A stretch of DNA of 64,000 nt from Fervidicella metallireducens AeB. Its GTDB lineage: Bacteria; Bacillota; Clostridia; Clostridiales; Caloramatoraceae. Each line of letters opens with the position of its first letter. Within the stretch, counting starts at the first letter, position 1. The notes beneath the pieces were generated by a model. The model did no database searches, was not told where the DNA came from, and was given only the letters and a program-made list of their open reading frames with translations. The stretch covers positions 62,001-126,000 of the forward strand of contig NZ_AZQP01000002.1 in the NCBI RefSeq assembly GCF_000601455.1, given 5' to 3'. A program made the translations under genes and the position numbers. Positions 44,105 through 53,175 of the stretch are shown piece by piece.

Positions 44105-45692
44105 GAGAAAAAAAGGCTCTGCCATATTATATACAATAGTTGTTGTTTCCATACTGTTGTTAATCTCAATCAGTGCTTTATCCCTTTCCTTTTCAAACAG
44201 AATTTCAACTTTAAATTTTGAAGGACTCAACAATTTAAAAACAATTGCACAGACTGGAGTAGACATAGGGCTGGCTGTTCTTAAAGAAAAAATAGTATTA
44301 AATGTTCTTAATTCAAGGGACATTAAATCATCTGTTCTTTATAATACTGCATTGGATACAAATTCAACAGTAAGGGAGCTTGGATTAGAGGCAGTTAATA
44401 CCTTACCTGGGGATATGGGAAGCTTCTCAATAGCATTTAATGTATTTGGTCAGGAAGTAGATTCCACAAATCCTAAAAATGGAGACTGTTTTATTAGATA
44501 TGTTGATAAAATCGATAATAACTGCCAACCTATAGAAGACCTGGATAACTATATTACTCCAACGGGAAAAATATCAAAAAGGTGTATAAAAATGACGGTT
44601 TTAGCCTTTGGTAGAAAACAAACTACGAAAAAAATAGAAGTTTATATTGATAAGGATTCAATTTCAAATTATTATATGGAAAAAATACTTGGTAATGTTT
44701 TAACCGTTATAAACGAAACAAATAACCCAGAAGCAGTATTTGATAATAGCGAAATAACTCAATTTAATGCTTCAGGAGATATATATTTTAAAGGAAATAA
44801 AATAAACTCAATTAATGGAATAGATGGTAAGAAAAGAAGCATAACAGTGGATGATGAAAAAAAAGTTATATTTTCAAATACAAAGAAAAGTCTTCCATCT
44901 ATGAATCTAAGTGATTTAAAAAATGTTGATATTATTGATATACCAACTGAAGATCAGCTTATAGAAGAAAATAAGTTCAGCTATATAGAATCAGATTATA
45001 GTGATAAAAATGCACCATTTCTTGTTACGTCACAATGTAAGCCTAATTTAGGGGAAGATGCTGTGGATTTAAATAAAATAATATTAGGCAAAGATTTAGA
45101 TTCAACTAAAGGATTGAGGTACTATATTGCAAACACACCGGTATTTAATTTTGAAAATGAAGCTGATTTGACAAAGATGTTTAAGTTGGTTGTAGTTTAT
45201 GGGGATTTGAACATTGATTGCCAGAGTTTTTATACAGACGGAATAAATTATAAGGATAGTGATGAGTTTAAAAATCCTGCAAGTTACAGGCAGATAACTC
45301 CATTTAATTACATCATCATATGTCTAGGTAAAGTGAAGATAAAAGGAAGGTTTAACTTCATAAACAGCTCAATATTTGCCAGGGAGATCAAGTTTGAAAA
45401 AAATAAGAATAATGACTTAATTGTGATGCAGGATGAGGATGGAAACGAAGTATTACATACAGTTTCAACAGATACTGCTGTTAATATGAAAGGTATTGGT
45501 GTGGAAGATTCTATCAAAGATATAAAGGAAAGTCTTAGTGAGTACTATGATGACTTACCTGATAATGCCTGGGGATATTTTAATAACACTGAGAGAGCCT
45601 TATTGAATTCCTTTCTTATAAAAAATTTACCTGATGCTTATTCAAAGGCATTAAAATTAAAGGTAATAGATTGGAAGGAAAGCGGATATTAA
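44094..45692 (+). CDS. PilX-like large minor pilin, cluster 2
   Basis: A 532-residue protein: MMNKRKKGSAILYTIVVVSILLLISISALSLSF, a PilX/GspK-like N-terminus, followed by the NLKTIAQTGVDIGLAVLKEKI segment typical of PilX. The C-terminal part includes beta-rich blocks (TKMFKLVVVYGDLNIDCQSF, YIIICLGKVKIKGRFNFINSSIFAREIKFE) similar in style to those in 47929. ATG 44094 or 44097, behind GGAGGGG. It overlaps the preceding gene, so the three genes of cluster 2 are coupled. Confidence 0.78.
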   Translation: MMNKRKKGSAILYTIVVVSILLLISISALSLSFSNRISTLNFEGLNNLKTIAQTGVDIGLAVLKEKIVLNVLNSRDIKSSVLYNTALDTNSTVRELGLEAVNTLPGDMGSFSIAFNVFGQEVDSTNPKNGDCFIRYVDKIDNNCQPIEDLDNYITPTGKISKRCIKMTVLAFGRKQTTKKIEVYIDKDSISNYYMEKILGNVLTVINETNNPEAVFDNSEITQFNASGDIYFKGNKINSINGIDGKKRSITVDDEKKVIFSNTKKSLPSMNLSDLKNVDIIDIPTEDQLIEENKFSYIESDYSDKNAPFLVTSQCKPNLGEDAVDLNKIILGKDLDSTKGLRYYIANTPVFNFENEADLTKMFKLVVVYGDLNIDCQSFYTDGINYKDSDEFKNPASYRQITPFNYIIICLGKVKIKGRFNFINSSIFAREIKFEKNKNNDLIVMQDEDGNEVLHTVSTDTAVNMKGIGVEDSIKDIKESLSEYYDDLPDNAWGYFNNTERALLNSFLIKNLPDAYSKALKLKVIDWKESGY

Positions 45693-45738
45693 TATGCAAA
45701 GGAATATAAAAAATTAATTTAAAAGGAATGTTTGTGAT

Positions 45739-46485
45739 ATGATATTAGGTTTTGTTATTTTATTCAGTTTACTTATTGGCAGTTTTTTAAATGTTTGTAT
45801 ATATAGGATACCAAGGGAGGAGAGCATTTCTTATCCTCCTTCTCATTGCGTAAATTGCGGCTCAAGAATTAAATTGTACGACTTAATTCCTATAATCAGT
45901 TATTTATTTTTGGGAGGAAGGTGCAGAAACTGTAAAAGTAGAATTTCAATTGAATATCCAGTAATTGAATTTATTACAGCAGTTATTTTTCTGATGATCT
46001 ATATAAATTATGGATTAAGTTTTGAATTTATTAAATACTCCATATTAACAGCTTTTATGATTGTAATCGGTATGATTGATTATAAAACTACTGATGTTTA
46101 TTTCAAAATATCAATTTCAGCGATAATAACAGGTATAATATTTACTGTAATTGGCAAGTATTTAGGGAGTGGTATTTTGGAATATATCTATGGTGCTGCC
46201 TTAGGTGGAGGCATTATCACCCTTATAATACTGATAACTAAAGGCATGGGCTGGGGTGACGCTGAAATTTGTACAATATGTGGTCTTTTTTTAGGTTTCA
46301 GGCTTACTATGCTGCTATTGTTTTTAAGTTTTATCATCGGAGGTGCCACAGGTGTAATCCTTATACTGCTTAAAAAGAAAAGCCCAAGGGATTATATACC
46401 ATTTGGTCCATCTATTGCACTAGCTTCTGTTATAACAGTTATCTTTGGAGAGAGGATTTTATCCTGGTATTTTTCCCTGTTTTAA
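45739..46485 (+). CDS. pilD: Prepilin peptidase / N-methyltransferase PilD
   Basis: A 248-residue A24-type aspartic membrane peptidase that cuts prepilin leaders after Gly and methylates the new N-terminus. The N-terminal cytoplasmic domain (NVCIYRIPREESISYPPSHC) carries the zinc Cys pairs CVNC and CRNC. The two catalytic Asp lie in GMIDYKTTD and GMGWGDAE. Eight or so helices follow the usual pattern. It is the only PilD in the window and would process all of the prepilins listed. Confidence 0.95.
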   Translation: MILGFVILFSLLIGSFLNVCIYRIPREESISYPPSHCVNCGSRIKLYDLIPIISYLFLGGRCRNCKSRISIEYPVIEFITAVIFLMIYINYGLSFEFIKYSILTAFMIVIGMIDYKTTDVYFKISISAIITGIIFTVIGKYLGSGILEYIYGAALGGGIITLIILITKGMGWGDAEICTICGLFLGFRLTMLLLFLSFIIGGATGVILILLKKKSPRDYIPFGPSIALASVITVIFGERILSWYFSLF

Positions 46486-46496
46486 GGAGAGATATT

Positions 46497-46979
46497 TTGA
46501 AAAGGGGAGTAACTTTAATTGAATTAATCGTTGTTATTGGGATAATTTCCATAATATTGACTATTTCTAAGCCTTCTGTTATCGCTTATATAAGAAGGGA
46601 TAGGCTTGAAATCAGTACGGATAAGTTGATAAATGACTTGAAGTATGCAAAATTGTATGCTATGTCAAATGATGATTCGTCTATTTATATAAGGTTTTAT
46701 AAAGCTTTTGGAAGTTACGAATATGATAGTTATTCTATTTGTGATGGTAACAGGCTGACAAATAATATTCTAAAAAAGGTTAAACTTCCAGATGGCATCA
46801 GGGTTTGTGCAAGGGGAGATGGAAGCACCTTTGATGTTACAGAAAAAATTACATTTCAGTCTGCAGGTAATGTAAGCCCCTTTGCATGTACAATCGCTCT
46901 AAAGGATTTAGATACAGGTGAAAAGACATTTACAACCTTAACCATTGGTTTTACCAGGATTATGGAGATAAAAAAGTGA
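46497..46979 (+). CDS. Minor pilin (GspH/FimT-like), cluster 3
   Basis: A 160-residue prepilin starting at TTG behind AAGGAGA. The leader is very short (MKRG) before VTLIELIVVIGIISIILTIS, with Glu5. ISTDKLINDLKYAKLYAMSNDDSSIYIRF is typical of GspH/FimT subunits. Its stop overlaps the next start (GTGA at 46976). Confidence 0.85.
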   Translation: MKRGVTLIELIVVIGIISIILTISKPSVIAYIRRDRLEISTDKLINDLKYAKLYAMSNDDSSIYIRFYKAFGSYEYDSYSICDGNRLTNNILKKVKLPDGIRVCARGDGSTFDVTEKITFQSAGNVSPFACTIALKDLDTGEKTFTTLTIGFTRIMEIKK

Positions 46980-47443
46980 AGATAAACAAAGGTTTTACTT
47001 TAGTTGAGGTTATTGTTTCTATTGCACTCCTTGCAATACTTTTAATATCTGTATCAATTTTAAATCTGATGAGTATCAGGATGAACATTGCAGCAAGGCA
47101 AAGGGATAAAGTATTTTATATAGCAAAGGGAATATGTGAAATTTATAGTTCTGAAGATATAAATTTTACTGAGGATTTATATAAATCAGTATATAAAGGA
47201 ATAGATGATTTGTCTGAAGTAACAGGTATAGTTGATATATTTAAAAACAATGATGGTATATGTACTGGGGTTGAGGATGAAATACCAGCTGTTGGTAAGA
47301 AATACATGGTGTTACTAAGTCTTCAAAAAAGTTTACAAAATTCAAATAATGGAGGAGCAAGCATAAGATTGAATATTCTGAGGGTTAGAGTTTTAGAAGT
47401 TGGAGAAAATCAAAACAGTGTTACATTAACTTATGTAAAGTAA
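46976..47443 (+). CDS. Minor pilin (PilV/GspI-like), cluster 3
   Basis: A 155-residue prepilin starting at GTG within the end of the previous gene. Leader MKINKG, then FTLVEVIVSIALLAILLISV with Glu5 and a MNIAARQRDKVFYIAKGICE helix typical of GspI/PilV. Confidence 0.84.
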   Translation: MKINKGFTLVEVIVSIALLAILLISVSILNLMSIRMNIAARQRDKVFYIAKGICEIYSSEDINFTEDLYKSVYKGIDDLSEVTGIVDIFKNNDGICTGVEDEIPAVGKKYMVLLSLQKSLQNSNNGGASIRLNILRVRVLEVGENQNSVTLTYVK

Positions 47444-47464
47444 CAGGAGGCTTTTAACTGTTAA

Positions 47465-47932
47465 ATGAAAAGAAAATCTGGAATAACCTTAGTAGAGTTA
47501 ATAATAGCTATATTTCTTTTGTCAATTATAGCTGCTGTTACCTTTGATTTTATTTTTACAAATTACAGATTTTATTTATTATATAGCTTTAAGGCTGATG
47601 AAAATCAAAATGTAAGAATAGCTGTAGAATATTTGTCTAAAGGTATTACCAATGCTAAAGAAGTTAAGCTTATTAAAAAAATAAATAACAGGGAATTTAC
47701 AGCCCAAGAGATTGTAGCAGAAGATAAAGAAGGAAATTATAGTCAATATGTTTATTTAGATGACAAAAAAATATATCTTTTAAATGGTATAATAAGATGT
47801 GATACATCTTCACAGCATGTTGTTTCAGGTATAAAATCCTTTGAAATCAAAGATAAGGGTAGAGGATTATATACTATAACGGTGAATGGAAAGGAATATT
47901 CCCAAAGCACTAATATTTTTAAAGGGAAGTGA
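47465..47932 (+). CDS. Minor pilin (PilW/GspJ-like), cluster 3
   Basis: A 155-residue prepilin: MKRKSG before ITLVELIIAIFLLSIIAAVT with Glu5, followed by FKADENQNVRIAVEYLSKGITNAKEV, the PilW/GspJ-type segment. It overlaps the next gene by 4 nt (GTGA). AGGAGG is upstream. Confidence 0.84.
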   Translation: MKRKSGITLVELIIAIFLLSIIAAVTFDFIFTNYRFYLLYSFKADENQNVRIAVEYLSKGITNAKEVKLIKKINNREFTAQEIVAEDKEGNYSQYVYLDDKKIYLLNGIIRCDTSSQHVVSGIKSFEIKDKGRGLYTITVNGKEYSQSTNIFKGK

Positions 47933-49101
47933 AGTCTACGCAAAAGGTTAAAAAGTATGGAATTGCTTTAATATATGTTATTTTAATTATGATTCCAGTT
48001 TTATTTATAGCCCTTTCGCTAATAGATTTAGTTTCAACGGATTTTATGGTGAGCTATAAAGTGTTTAATGGTAACCAGTCATTATATAATGCAGAGTCTG
48101 GTATAACAAATGGAATAAAAAGGCTGCAGATAAAGGAATTTCAAAGAGGATATAAGGATAACTTCACAGTAGCATTGGATGACTTACAGAACAGTCAAAA
48201 TTATTATAATACCGTTATAAAAAGTAATGGAGAGATGTTTCAGATAAGTTCCATGGGATTTTATAAAGGCAGCGTAAAAAGGCTCAATACAGATATCGAT
48301 AGAGAACTGCTACTGAATTTAAATCGCAAGTTTATGGCAGGTCAGATTACATCACCTGGAAGGGTTGTATTTAGAATATCACCATTAAACTGGGAAACCA
48401 GGCTTAAAAAATATGAGAAAATCTTATTACTCAACCAGTCAGGCTTAATGAATGATGGTAATATATATTACTTTTTCAGTGGTGAAAATATATCAACTGC
48501 TGTTAAGGGTACTAGGGATGTCCTTATTTGTACAAGCATTATAAAAAATGATAAAATTAAGAGTATAAAAGCAGATTCAGCTAGCAGGAAAAAATGGCTG
48601 ACAGATGGAAATGATATAATGTATTATATCGGTGCTGAAGGTGAGAATTTTAAATTTGATTTAGAAAAAATCAAAAATGCTGATGAAGCTATCTATAAAG
48701 GCTTTAGGGAATATGGAAATACAGTGACTGAGGATAATGGAATTATATCTAAATATATTCGAATTCTTTTTATTGATGGAGATATTGACTTAACAGGTAT
48801 AAAGGGTGATTATATAGGGAATCAGGTATCTAATGCACAGATGTATCTGGATAATTTAATTATTTATTGTACAGGGAAAGTAACCATAAAGGATTGTGAA
48901 ATTCAAGGTTATAACAATGGCCTACGTGAATATAAGGACATAGACATCAGCATTGTTTCTGATAGAGTTGAATTTTCTTCGGATAATTTAATAAGCTATC
49001 AAGGCCCAAATGACGGTTTAATTAAAAATAAAGTAGATAAAATTATCGATGTCATTCGGAAAAATACTGATATTTATTCAAACTGGGTGGTTAAATATTA
49101 A
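47929..49101 (+). CDS. PilX-like large minor pilin, cluster 3
   Basis: A 390-residue protein starting at GTG in the overlap with the preceding pilin. Its N-terminus KSTQKVKKYGIALIYVILIMIPVLFIALSLIDL and the NGNQSLYNAESGITNGIKRLQ segment are PilX-like. The middle and C-terminal portions include strand-rich segments (RILFIDGDIDLTGIKGDYIG, LIIYCTGKVTIKDCEIQGYNNG). Each of the three minor-pilin clusters ends in, or contains, one such large member. Confidence 0.78.
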   Translation: MKSTQKVKKYGIALIYVILIMIPVLFIALSLIDLVSTDFMVSYKVFNGNQSLYNAESGITNGIKRLQIKEFQRGYKDNFTVALDDLQNSQNYYNTVIKSNGEMFQISSMGFYKGSVKRLNTDIDRELLLNLNRKFMAGQITSPGRVVFRISPLNWETRLKKYEKILLLNQSGLMNDGNIYYFFSGENISTAVKGTRDVLICTSIIKNDKIKSIKADSASRKKWLTDGNDIMYYIGAEGENFKFDLEKIKNADEAIYKGFREYGNTVTEDNGIISKYIRILFIDGDIDLTGIKGDYIGNQVSNAQMYLDNLIIYCTGKVTIKDCEIQGYNNGLREYKDIDISIVSDRVEFSSDNLISYQGPNDGLIKNKVDKIIDVIRKNTDIYSNWVVKY

Positions 49102-49133
49102 TTGAAATCAAAAGGTGGATGTGAGGTGTTTAG

Positions 49134-50162
49134 ATGTTTTTAAAGGATGGTCTTGCTGTAGATATTGGAAGCAGCTATATTAAAGTTGTTTTAGGAAATA
49201 AACAAAGGATAAGTGCCTTTGGTCTTATAAAAACACCAGAAAGAAGTGTAGTTGATAATAACATTGTGGATGCAGAAGCTATAAAAAATTCATTACAGGA
49301 ATTTATTACAGAAAAACGCTGGAAACCTAGTTATGTTTCATTTGTTATTCATGGCCAGGATTTGATAATAAAGCATATAGAAGTTCCAATAATGGATGAA
49401 AAAGGTATCAACAAGGCTGTGGAAATGGAGATAAGCCAGATACTTCCAGATAATGGGGACAAATATTATATTGATTTTGAAATTCAAAGTAAAATTAATA
49501 CAAAGGATAAAAAGGTATATAACCTTTTGATTGGAGCAGCTCCAAAGTTAAAAATAAATAAATATGTTGAAATCGCTGATGGATTAGGTTTGAAATTGAA
49601 AGCCATTGATTTATCAGCAAATTGTAATGCCAGAGTTTTTAAAGGAGGAGAAAAGGAAAACCAAAATTCTTCTAACATAGCCATAATTGATATTGGTTAT
49701 AGAAGCTGCAAAATGACAATATTGGAAAACGGGAATCTATTTATAGAAAGAGAGATAACATCTGGGATTAGAAATGCAATAGTTGACATTGCAACAAGAT
49801 TATCTATTGACGAAGAGGAAGCCTTTGGATATTTATTTGACAAATTTGACTTCACCTATATAAGACAGGATAACTATTTAGATAAGGATATACAGATGAT
49901 TTTTGATAACGTATTTGTAAATTTTGAAAAAATTGTTCAATTCTTTGCCACAGGGAAATTACAGAGAAAATTAGATAAAATATATTTAACCGGTGGCGGA
50001 AGCGAAATAAATGGCATAGATAACTATATAAGAGATTTTTTTGGTTCGCAGGTATATTCTCCTGATTCCACAGAAAAAATTTCTTTAAAGATAAAGGCAC
50101 CTGTAGGGTTTACTTTGAAAATGTATTCTTGTGCTTTAGGGCTTTTGCTTAGAAAGGAGTAA
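49134..50162 (+). CDS. pilM: Type IV pilus assembly protein PilM
   Basis: A 342-residue actin-like ATPase (FtsA/MreB fold) that links the PilN/PilO membrane pair to the motor. It shows GLAVDIGSSYIKVVLG (phosphate-1 loop), the conserved IIKHIEVP, IAIIDIGYRSCKMTIL (phosphate-2), and IYLTGGGSEINGIDNYI (adenosine loop). GAGGTG precedes the ATG. The order pilM-pilN-pilO is the standard one; no pilP or pilQ is present, as expected for a bacterium without an outer membrane. Confidence 0.93.
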   Translation: MFLKDGLAVDIGSSYIKVVLGNKQRISAFGLIKTPERSVVDNNIVDAEAIKNSLQEFITEKRWKPSYVSFVIHGQDLIIKHIEVPIMDEKGINKAVEMEISQILPDNGDKYYIDFEIQSKINTKDKKVYNLLIGAAPKLKINKYVEIADGLGLKLKAIDLSANCNARVFKGGEKENQNSSNIAIIDIGYRSCKMTILENGNLFIEREITSGIRNAIVDIATRLSIDEEEAFGYLFDKFDFTYIRQDNYLDKDIQMIFDNVFVNFEKIVQFFATGKLQRKLDKIYLTGGGSEINGIDNYIRDFFGSQVYSPDSTEKISLKIKAPVGFTLKMYSCALGLLLRKE

Positions 50163-50166
50163 GGTC

Positions 50167-50691
50167 ATGACTGAACTTAATTTAATACCATATGAACTTA
50201 GAAGGAAAAAGAAATTAGGTTATACAGGAAGGGAAATGGCAAAAATAGCCCTTGTAATTGCTGGTATTTTACTCTTTGCCATTTTGATTCCAACGGGTAA
50301 ACTCATTTTTCTGCAGAATAAGGAAAAGGCTTTAATTAAAGAAATAAGCAGCAAAGAATCACAGCTTAAAGAGAGCGAAGAATTATCTAGAAAAATCACC
50401 AGCTATAAGGAATATATAAATATGGTTGAGGGGATTTTAAGTCAAAAACAGACAATAGAAGATAAGGTTAGAACTATTGAAAAATATATGGTTTCTGATG
50501 TTGTGATTACAAATCTTTCAGCTGGTAAGGGAACAATTAGTATTATTGCAAATTCTAAAAGCTACAGTTCCTTATGTGTGTTTGTTGCAAATCTGCAGGA
50601 ATCAACGGAGTATAAGGAAGCTAGATTATCAGGGATAAATTTTAATACTGATAAATTAAATTACACGGCAGCAATAACCATTAGTTATTAG
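50167..50691 (+). CDS. pilN: Type IV pilus assembly protein PilN
   Basis: A 174-residue single-pass membrane protein. It begins with TELNLIPYELRRKK, the conserved NLIP segment that binds PilM, followed by one helix (about 25-48), a coiled coil (about 50-100) and a small C-terminal domain. It sits 4 nt after pilM. Confidence 0.9.
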   Translation: MTELNLIPYELRRKKKLGYTGREMAKIALVIAGILLFAILIPTGKLIFLQNKEKALIKEISSKESQLKESEELSRKITSYKEYINMVEGILSQKQTIEDKVRTIEKYMVSDVVITNLSAGKGTISIIANSKSYSSLCVFVANLQESTEYKEARLSGINFNTDKLNYTAAITISY

Positions 50692-50702
50692 GGGGTAGAA
50701 GT

Positions 50703-51392
50703 ATGGAAAATTTAGCAAAAAGAGAGAGAATTCTATTGATTGTACTTGCCTTTATGGTTATCTTCTACCTTTATTACACTTTATTTCTATCACCGGTTTT
50801 AGTTAAGATAAGCGATGTTAATTCAAGGATAAAAGTTTATCAGCTAAAAGCTGAAAGTATAAAAAATGCAAATGTAATTATAAAAAGGCAGCAACGTGAG
50901 TTAGAGGGTCTAAAAGAAAAGTTTAAAGATGCAACTTCAGCCATTCCAGAACTAGAGCGTGATGCTGAGATAGCTTACAGGCTTAAATTCTTAGCAGAAT
51001 CAAAGGGAGTTACATTATCATCAGTTAATTTTGCTGAGGCCACAGAAATAGGTGTTAAGGAAATCAGTGTTTCTGGAGATTTAAATGGCGGAGAGCAAAA
51101 TAATAGTGGAGTGTCAAATAATGTCTCAACAAATAGAGACAAAATATACAGGGTATCATGTACAGCAGTATTATTAGGCAACTATAATCAGATAGTTAAT
51201 TTGATTGCTGATTTAGAGAAGGATAAAAGATTTGTAGTTATAGAAAATTTTGGTGTTACTTCAGGGGCACAAAATGAGAGATTAAATGCTACTTTAAATT
51301 TAAACTATTTCTTTACTAACAATAAAACAGAAGGTGTAGTTGATTATGATTTCAACAATGGAACATATGGCAAGGAGAATATTTTTAAATAA
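50703..51392 (+). CDS. pilO: Type IV pilus assembly protein PilO
   Basis: A 229-residue single-pass protein (helix about residues 9-29), followed by a coiled coil (INARIKVYQLKAESIKNA-like, about 38-85) and a ferredoxin-like domain (LKFLAESKGVTLSSVNF, YNQIVNLIADLEKDKRFVVIENF). This is the PilO pattern. It overlaps the aroK frame at its 3' end. Confidence 0.88.
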   Translation: MENLAKRERILLIVLAFMVIFYLYYTLFLSPVLVKISDVNSRIKVYQLKAESIKNANVIIKRQQRELEGLKEKFKDATSAIPELERDAEIAYRLKFLAESKGVTLSSVNFAEATEIGVKEISVSGDLNGGEQNNSGVSNNVSTNRDKIYRVSCTAVLLGNYNQIVNLIADLEKDKRFVVIENFGVTSGAQNERLNATLNLNYFFTNNKTEGVVDYDFNNGTYGKENIFK

Positions 51393-51888
51393 AAACATAG
51401 TTTTAATAGGGATGCCTGGCTGTGGGAAAACTACCATTGGCAGGTTGCTGGCTGACAACTTATCACTTCCCTTTGTTGATGTGGATGAATATATTGAGAA
51501 AAAAACCGGGAAAAGTGTAAGGCAGCTTTTTTCAAGGGGTGAAGAATTTTTCAGGGAAATTGAAACAACAGCAATAAAAGAAATTTCATCATTATCTCCA
51601 AGGGTTATAGCAACAGGTGGCGGAGTTGTAAAAAAAGAGGTTAATATGGATATTTTATCTAAAAATTCTATAATTATTTTTATTAACAGGCCCATTGAAG
51701 ATATCGTAAAGGATATTGATGCTGACTCAAGACCTTTGCTTAAAGATAATTTAGATAGAATATATTCCCTATTTTATGAAAGGTATCCACTTTATTTAAA
51801 ATATTGTGACCTAGAGATTAAAAATGACATTGGTATTGATGAGACCATAAATGAAATATTAGATGCTATTAAAAAAGGGTATGATTAG
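51367..51888 (+). CDS. aroK: Shikimate kinase
   Basis: A 173-residue kinase that phosphorylates shikimate at O-3. It shows Walker A GMPGCGKTTIGRLL, FVDVDEYIEKKTG (Asp that binds shikimate), FFREIET (Arg and Glu of the shikimate site), ATGGGVVKK and the lid RPLL. The start at ATG 51367 lies inside the pilO end; ATG 51358 is an alternative. It follows the pilus locus without a visible promoter, so it may be transcribed from pilMNO. Confidence 0.92.
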   Translation: MARRIFLNKNIVLIGMPGCGKTTIGRLLADNLSLPFVDVDEYIEKKTGKSVRQLFSRGEEFFREIETTAIKEISSLSPRVIATGGGVVKKEVNMDILSKNSIIIFINRPIEDIVKDIDADSRPLLKDNLDRIYSLFYERYPLYLKYCDLEIKNDIGIDETINEILDAIKKGYD

Positions 51889-51905
51889 AATAAGTCAACA
51901 TTTAA

Positions 51906-51934
51906 TTGAAATATGTCAATAAATTTGTTAAAAT
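51906..51934 (+). promoter_or_regulatory. Promoter upstream of aroQ
   Basis: TTGAAA at 51906-51911, 17-nt spacer, TAAAAT at 51929-51934. Confidence 0.65.
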
Positions 51935-51996
51935 ACAATTATTGTACATATTAAGGTCAATTTTGTATAAAATTCCTTAAAAACAGGTGTGAAGAT

Positions 51997-52422
51997 ATGA
52001 AAATTATAATAATTAACGGAGTAAATTTAAACTTGCTTGGTCAAAGGGAACCCCATATATATGGGAACAAGGGATATGATGAATTATGTAAAGATATTAT
52101 TTCAGAAGCTGAAAGATTAGCTGTAGAAGTAAAGATAGTTCAAAGCAATGTAGAGGGAGAAATAGTAAATTTTATTCACCAGGCTCAGGGCAAATATGAT
52201 GGGATTATAATAAATCCAGGAGCATATACACACTATAGTTATGCTATTTATGATGCACTTAAATCAGTTGATGTTCCAGCAGTTGAGGTTCATTTAAGCA
52301 ATATACATTCCAGAGAGGAGTTTAGAAAAAATTCTGTTGTTGCACCTGCATGTATTGGTCAGATTTCTGGATTTGGTACTTATGGGTATATAATGGCATT
52401 ACATGCTATAATACATAGGTAA
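51997..52422 (+). CDS. aroQ: Type II 3-dehydroquinate dehydratase
   Basis: A 141-residue dodecameric type II dehydroquinase: INGVNLNLLGQREPHIYG (with the catalytic Tyr/Arg region), QSNVEGEIVNFIHQA, IINPGAYTHYSYAIYDAL (substrate and catalytic His region), and EVHLSNIHSREEFRKNS. It makes 3-dehydroshikimate, which AroE then reduces. The adjacency of aroK and aroQ, with aroE upstream, gives three steps of the shikimate pathway in one region. Confidence 0.95.
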   Translation: MKIIIINGVNLNLLGQREPHIYGNKGYDELCKDIISEAERLAVEVKIVQSNVEGEIVNFIHQAQGKYDGIIINPGAYTHYSYAIYDALKSVDVPAVEVHLSNIHSREEFRKNSVVAPACIGQISGFGTYGYIMALHAIIHR

Positions 52423-52430
52423 GGATATTG

Positions 52431-52454
52431 CTGTTAATCTGATAACAGTTTTTT
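52431..52454 (+). terminator. Terminator after aroQ
   Basis: Arms CTGTTA and TAACAG around ATCTGA, then six T. Confidence 0.8.
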
Positions 52455-52455
52455 C

Positions 52456-52483
52456 TTGACAAAAAATATAATAACATTATAGT
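52456..52483 (+). promoter_or_regulatory. Promoter of efp
   Basis: TTGACA at 52456-52461, 16-nt spacer, TATAGT at 52478-52483. It directly follows the aroQ terminator. Confidence 0.75.
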
Positions 52484-52546
52484 AGAAAGAGTAAAAGTAT
52501 AAACAAAATAAAATCTGTTAATAATATTTTATGGAGGGATAATTTA

Positions 52547-53104
52547 ATGATAGTAGCTGGAGATTTTAGAAAAGGTAGTACTTTTGAGATGGATGGACAA
52601 GTATTTACAATCATCGATTTCATGCATGTTAAGCCAGGAAAAGGTGCTGCATTCGTAAGAACAAAAATAAGAAATGTTGTTTCAGGAGCAGTTGTTGAAA
52701 GAACTTTCAACCCAACAGACAAGTTCCCTGAAGCTGTTATAGAAAGAAAAGAAATGCAATACCTATATAACGATGGTACATTATATTATTTCATGGATAT
52801 GAATACATATGATCAAATACCATTAAACTATGAAAAGGTAGAAGAAGCTATTAAGTACTTAAAGGAAAATATGTTTGCTATTATTAAATTCTACAAGGGA
52901 GAAGCATTCTCAGTAGAAGCACCTAATTTCGTTGAGTTACAAGTAACACATACAGAACCAGGTGTAAAGGGAGACACTGCAACAAATACATTAAAGCCAG
53001 CAACTGTTGAAACAGGTGCAACATTTATGGTTCCATTGTTTGTTAACGAAGGAGACACTATAAGAATCGACACAAGAACTGGTGAATATATGTCACGTGT
53101 ATAA
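52547..53104 (+). CDS. efp: Elongation factor P
   Basis: A 185-residue EF-P that relieves ribosome stalling at polyproline stretches. It shows [20 protein letters not shown], the [16 protein letters not shown] loop with the usually modified residue at Lys (PGKG tip), and the C-terminal OB domain ([34 protein letters not shown]). No epmA/epmB-type modifier is nearby, so the mode of Lys modification is unknown. AGGGA precedes the ATG. Confidence 0.96.
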   Translation: MIVAGDFRKGSTFEMDGQVFTIIDFMHVKPGKGAAFVRTKIRNVVSGAVVERTFNPTDKFPEAVIERKEMQYLYNDGTLYYFMDMNTYDQIPLNYEKVEEAIKYLKENMFAIIKFYKGEAFSVEAPNFVELQVTHTEPGVKGDTATNTLKPATVETGATFMVPLFVNEGDTIRIDTRTGEYMSRV

Positions 53105-53115
53105 TGCATAATATT

Positions 53116-53150
53116 AATAATTAACAGTGGCTCTGCCACTGTTAATTATT
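53116..53150 (+). terminator. Hairpin after efp
   Basis: Perfect 15-bp arms AATAATTAACAGTGG and CCACTGTTAATTATT around CTCTG. It lacks a T-run except for the arm itself; it could act on both strands. Confidence 0.75.
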
Positions 53151-53175
53151 ATCATATAAAAAGGAGGTAAGATAT

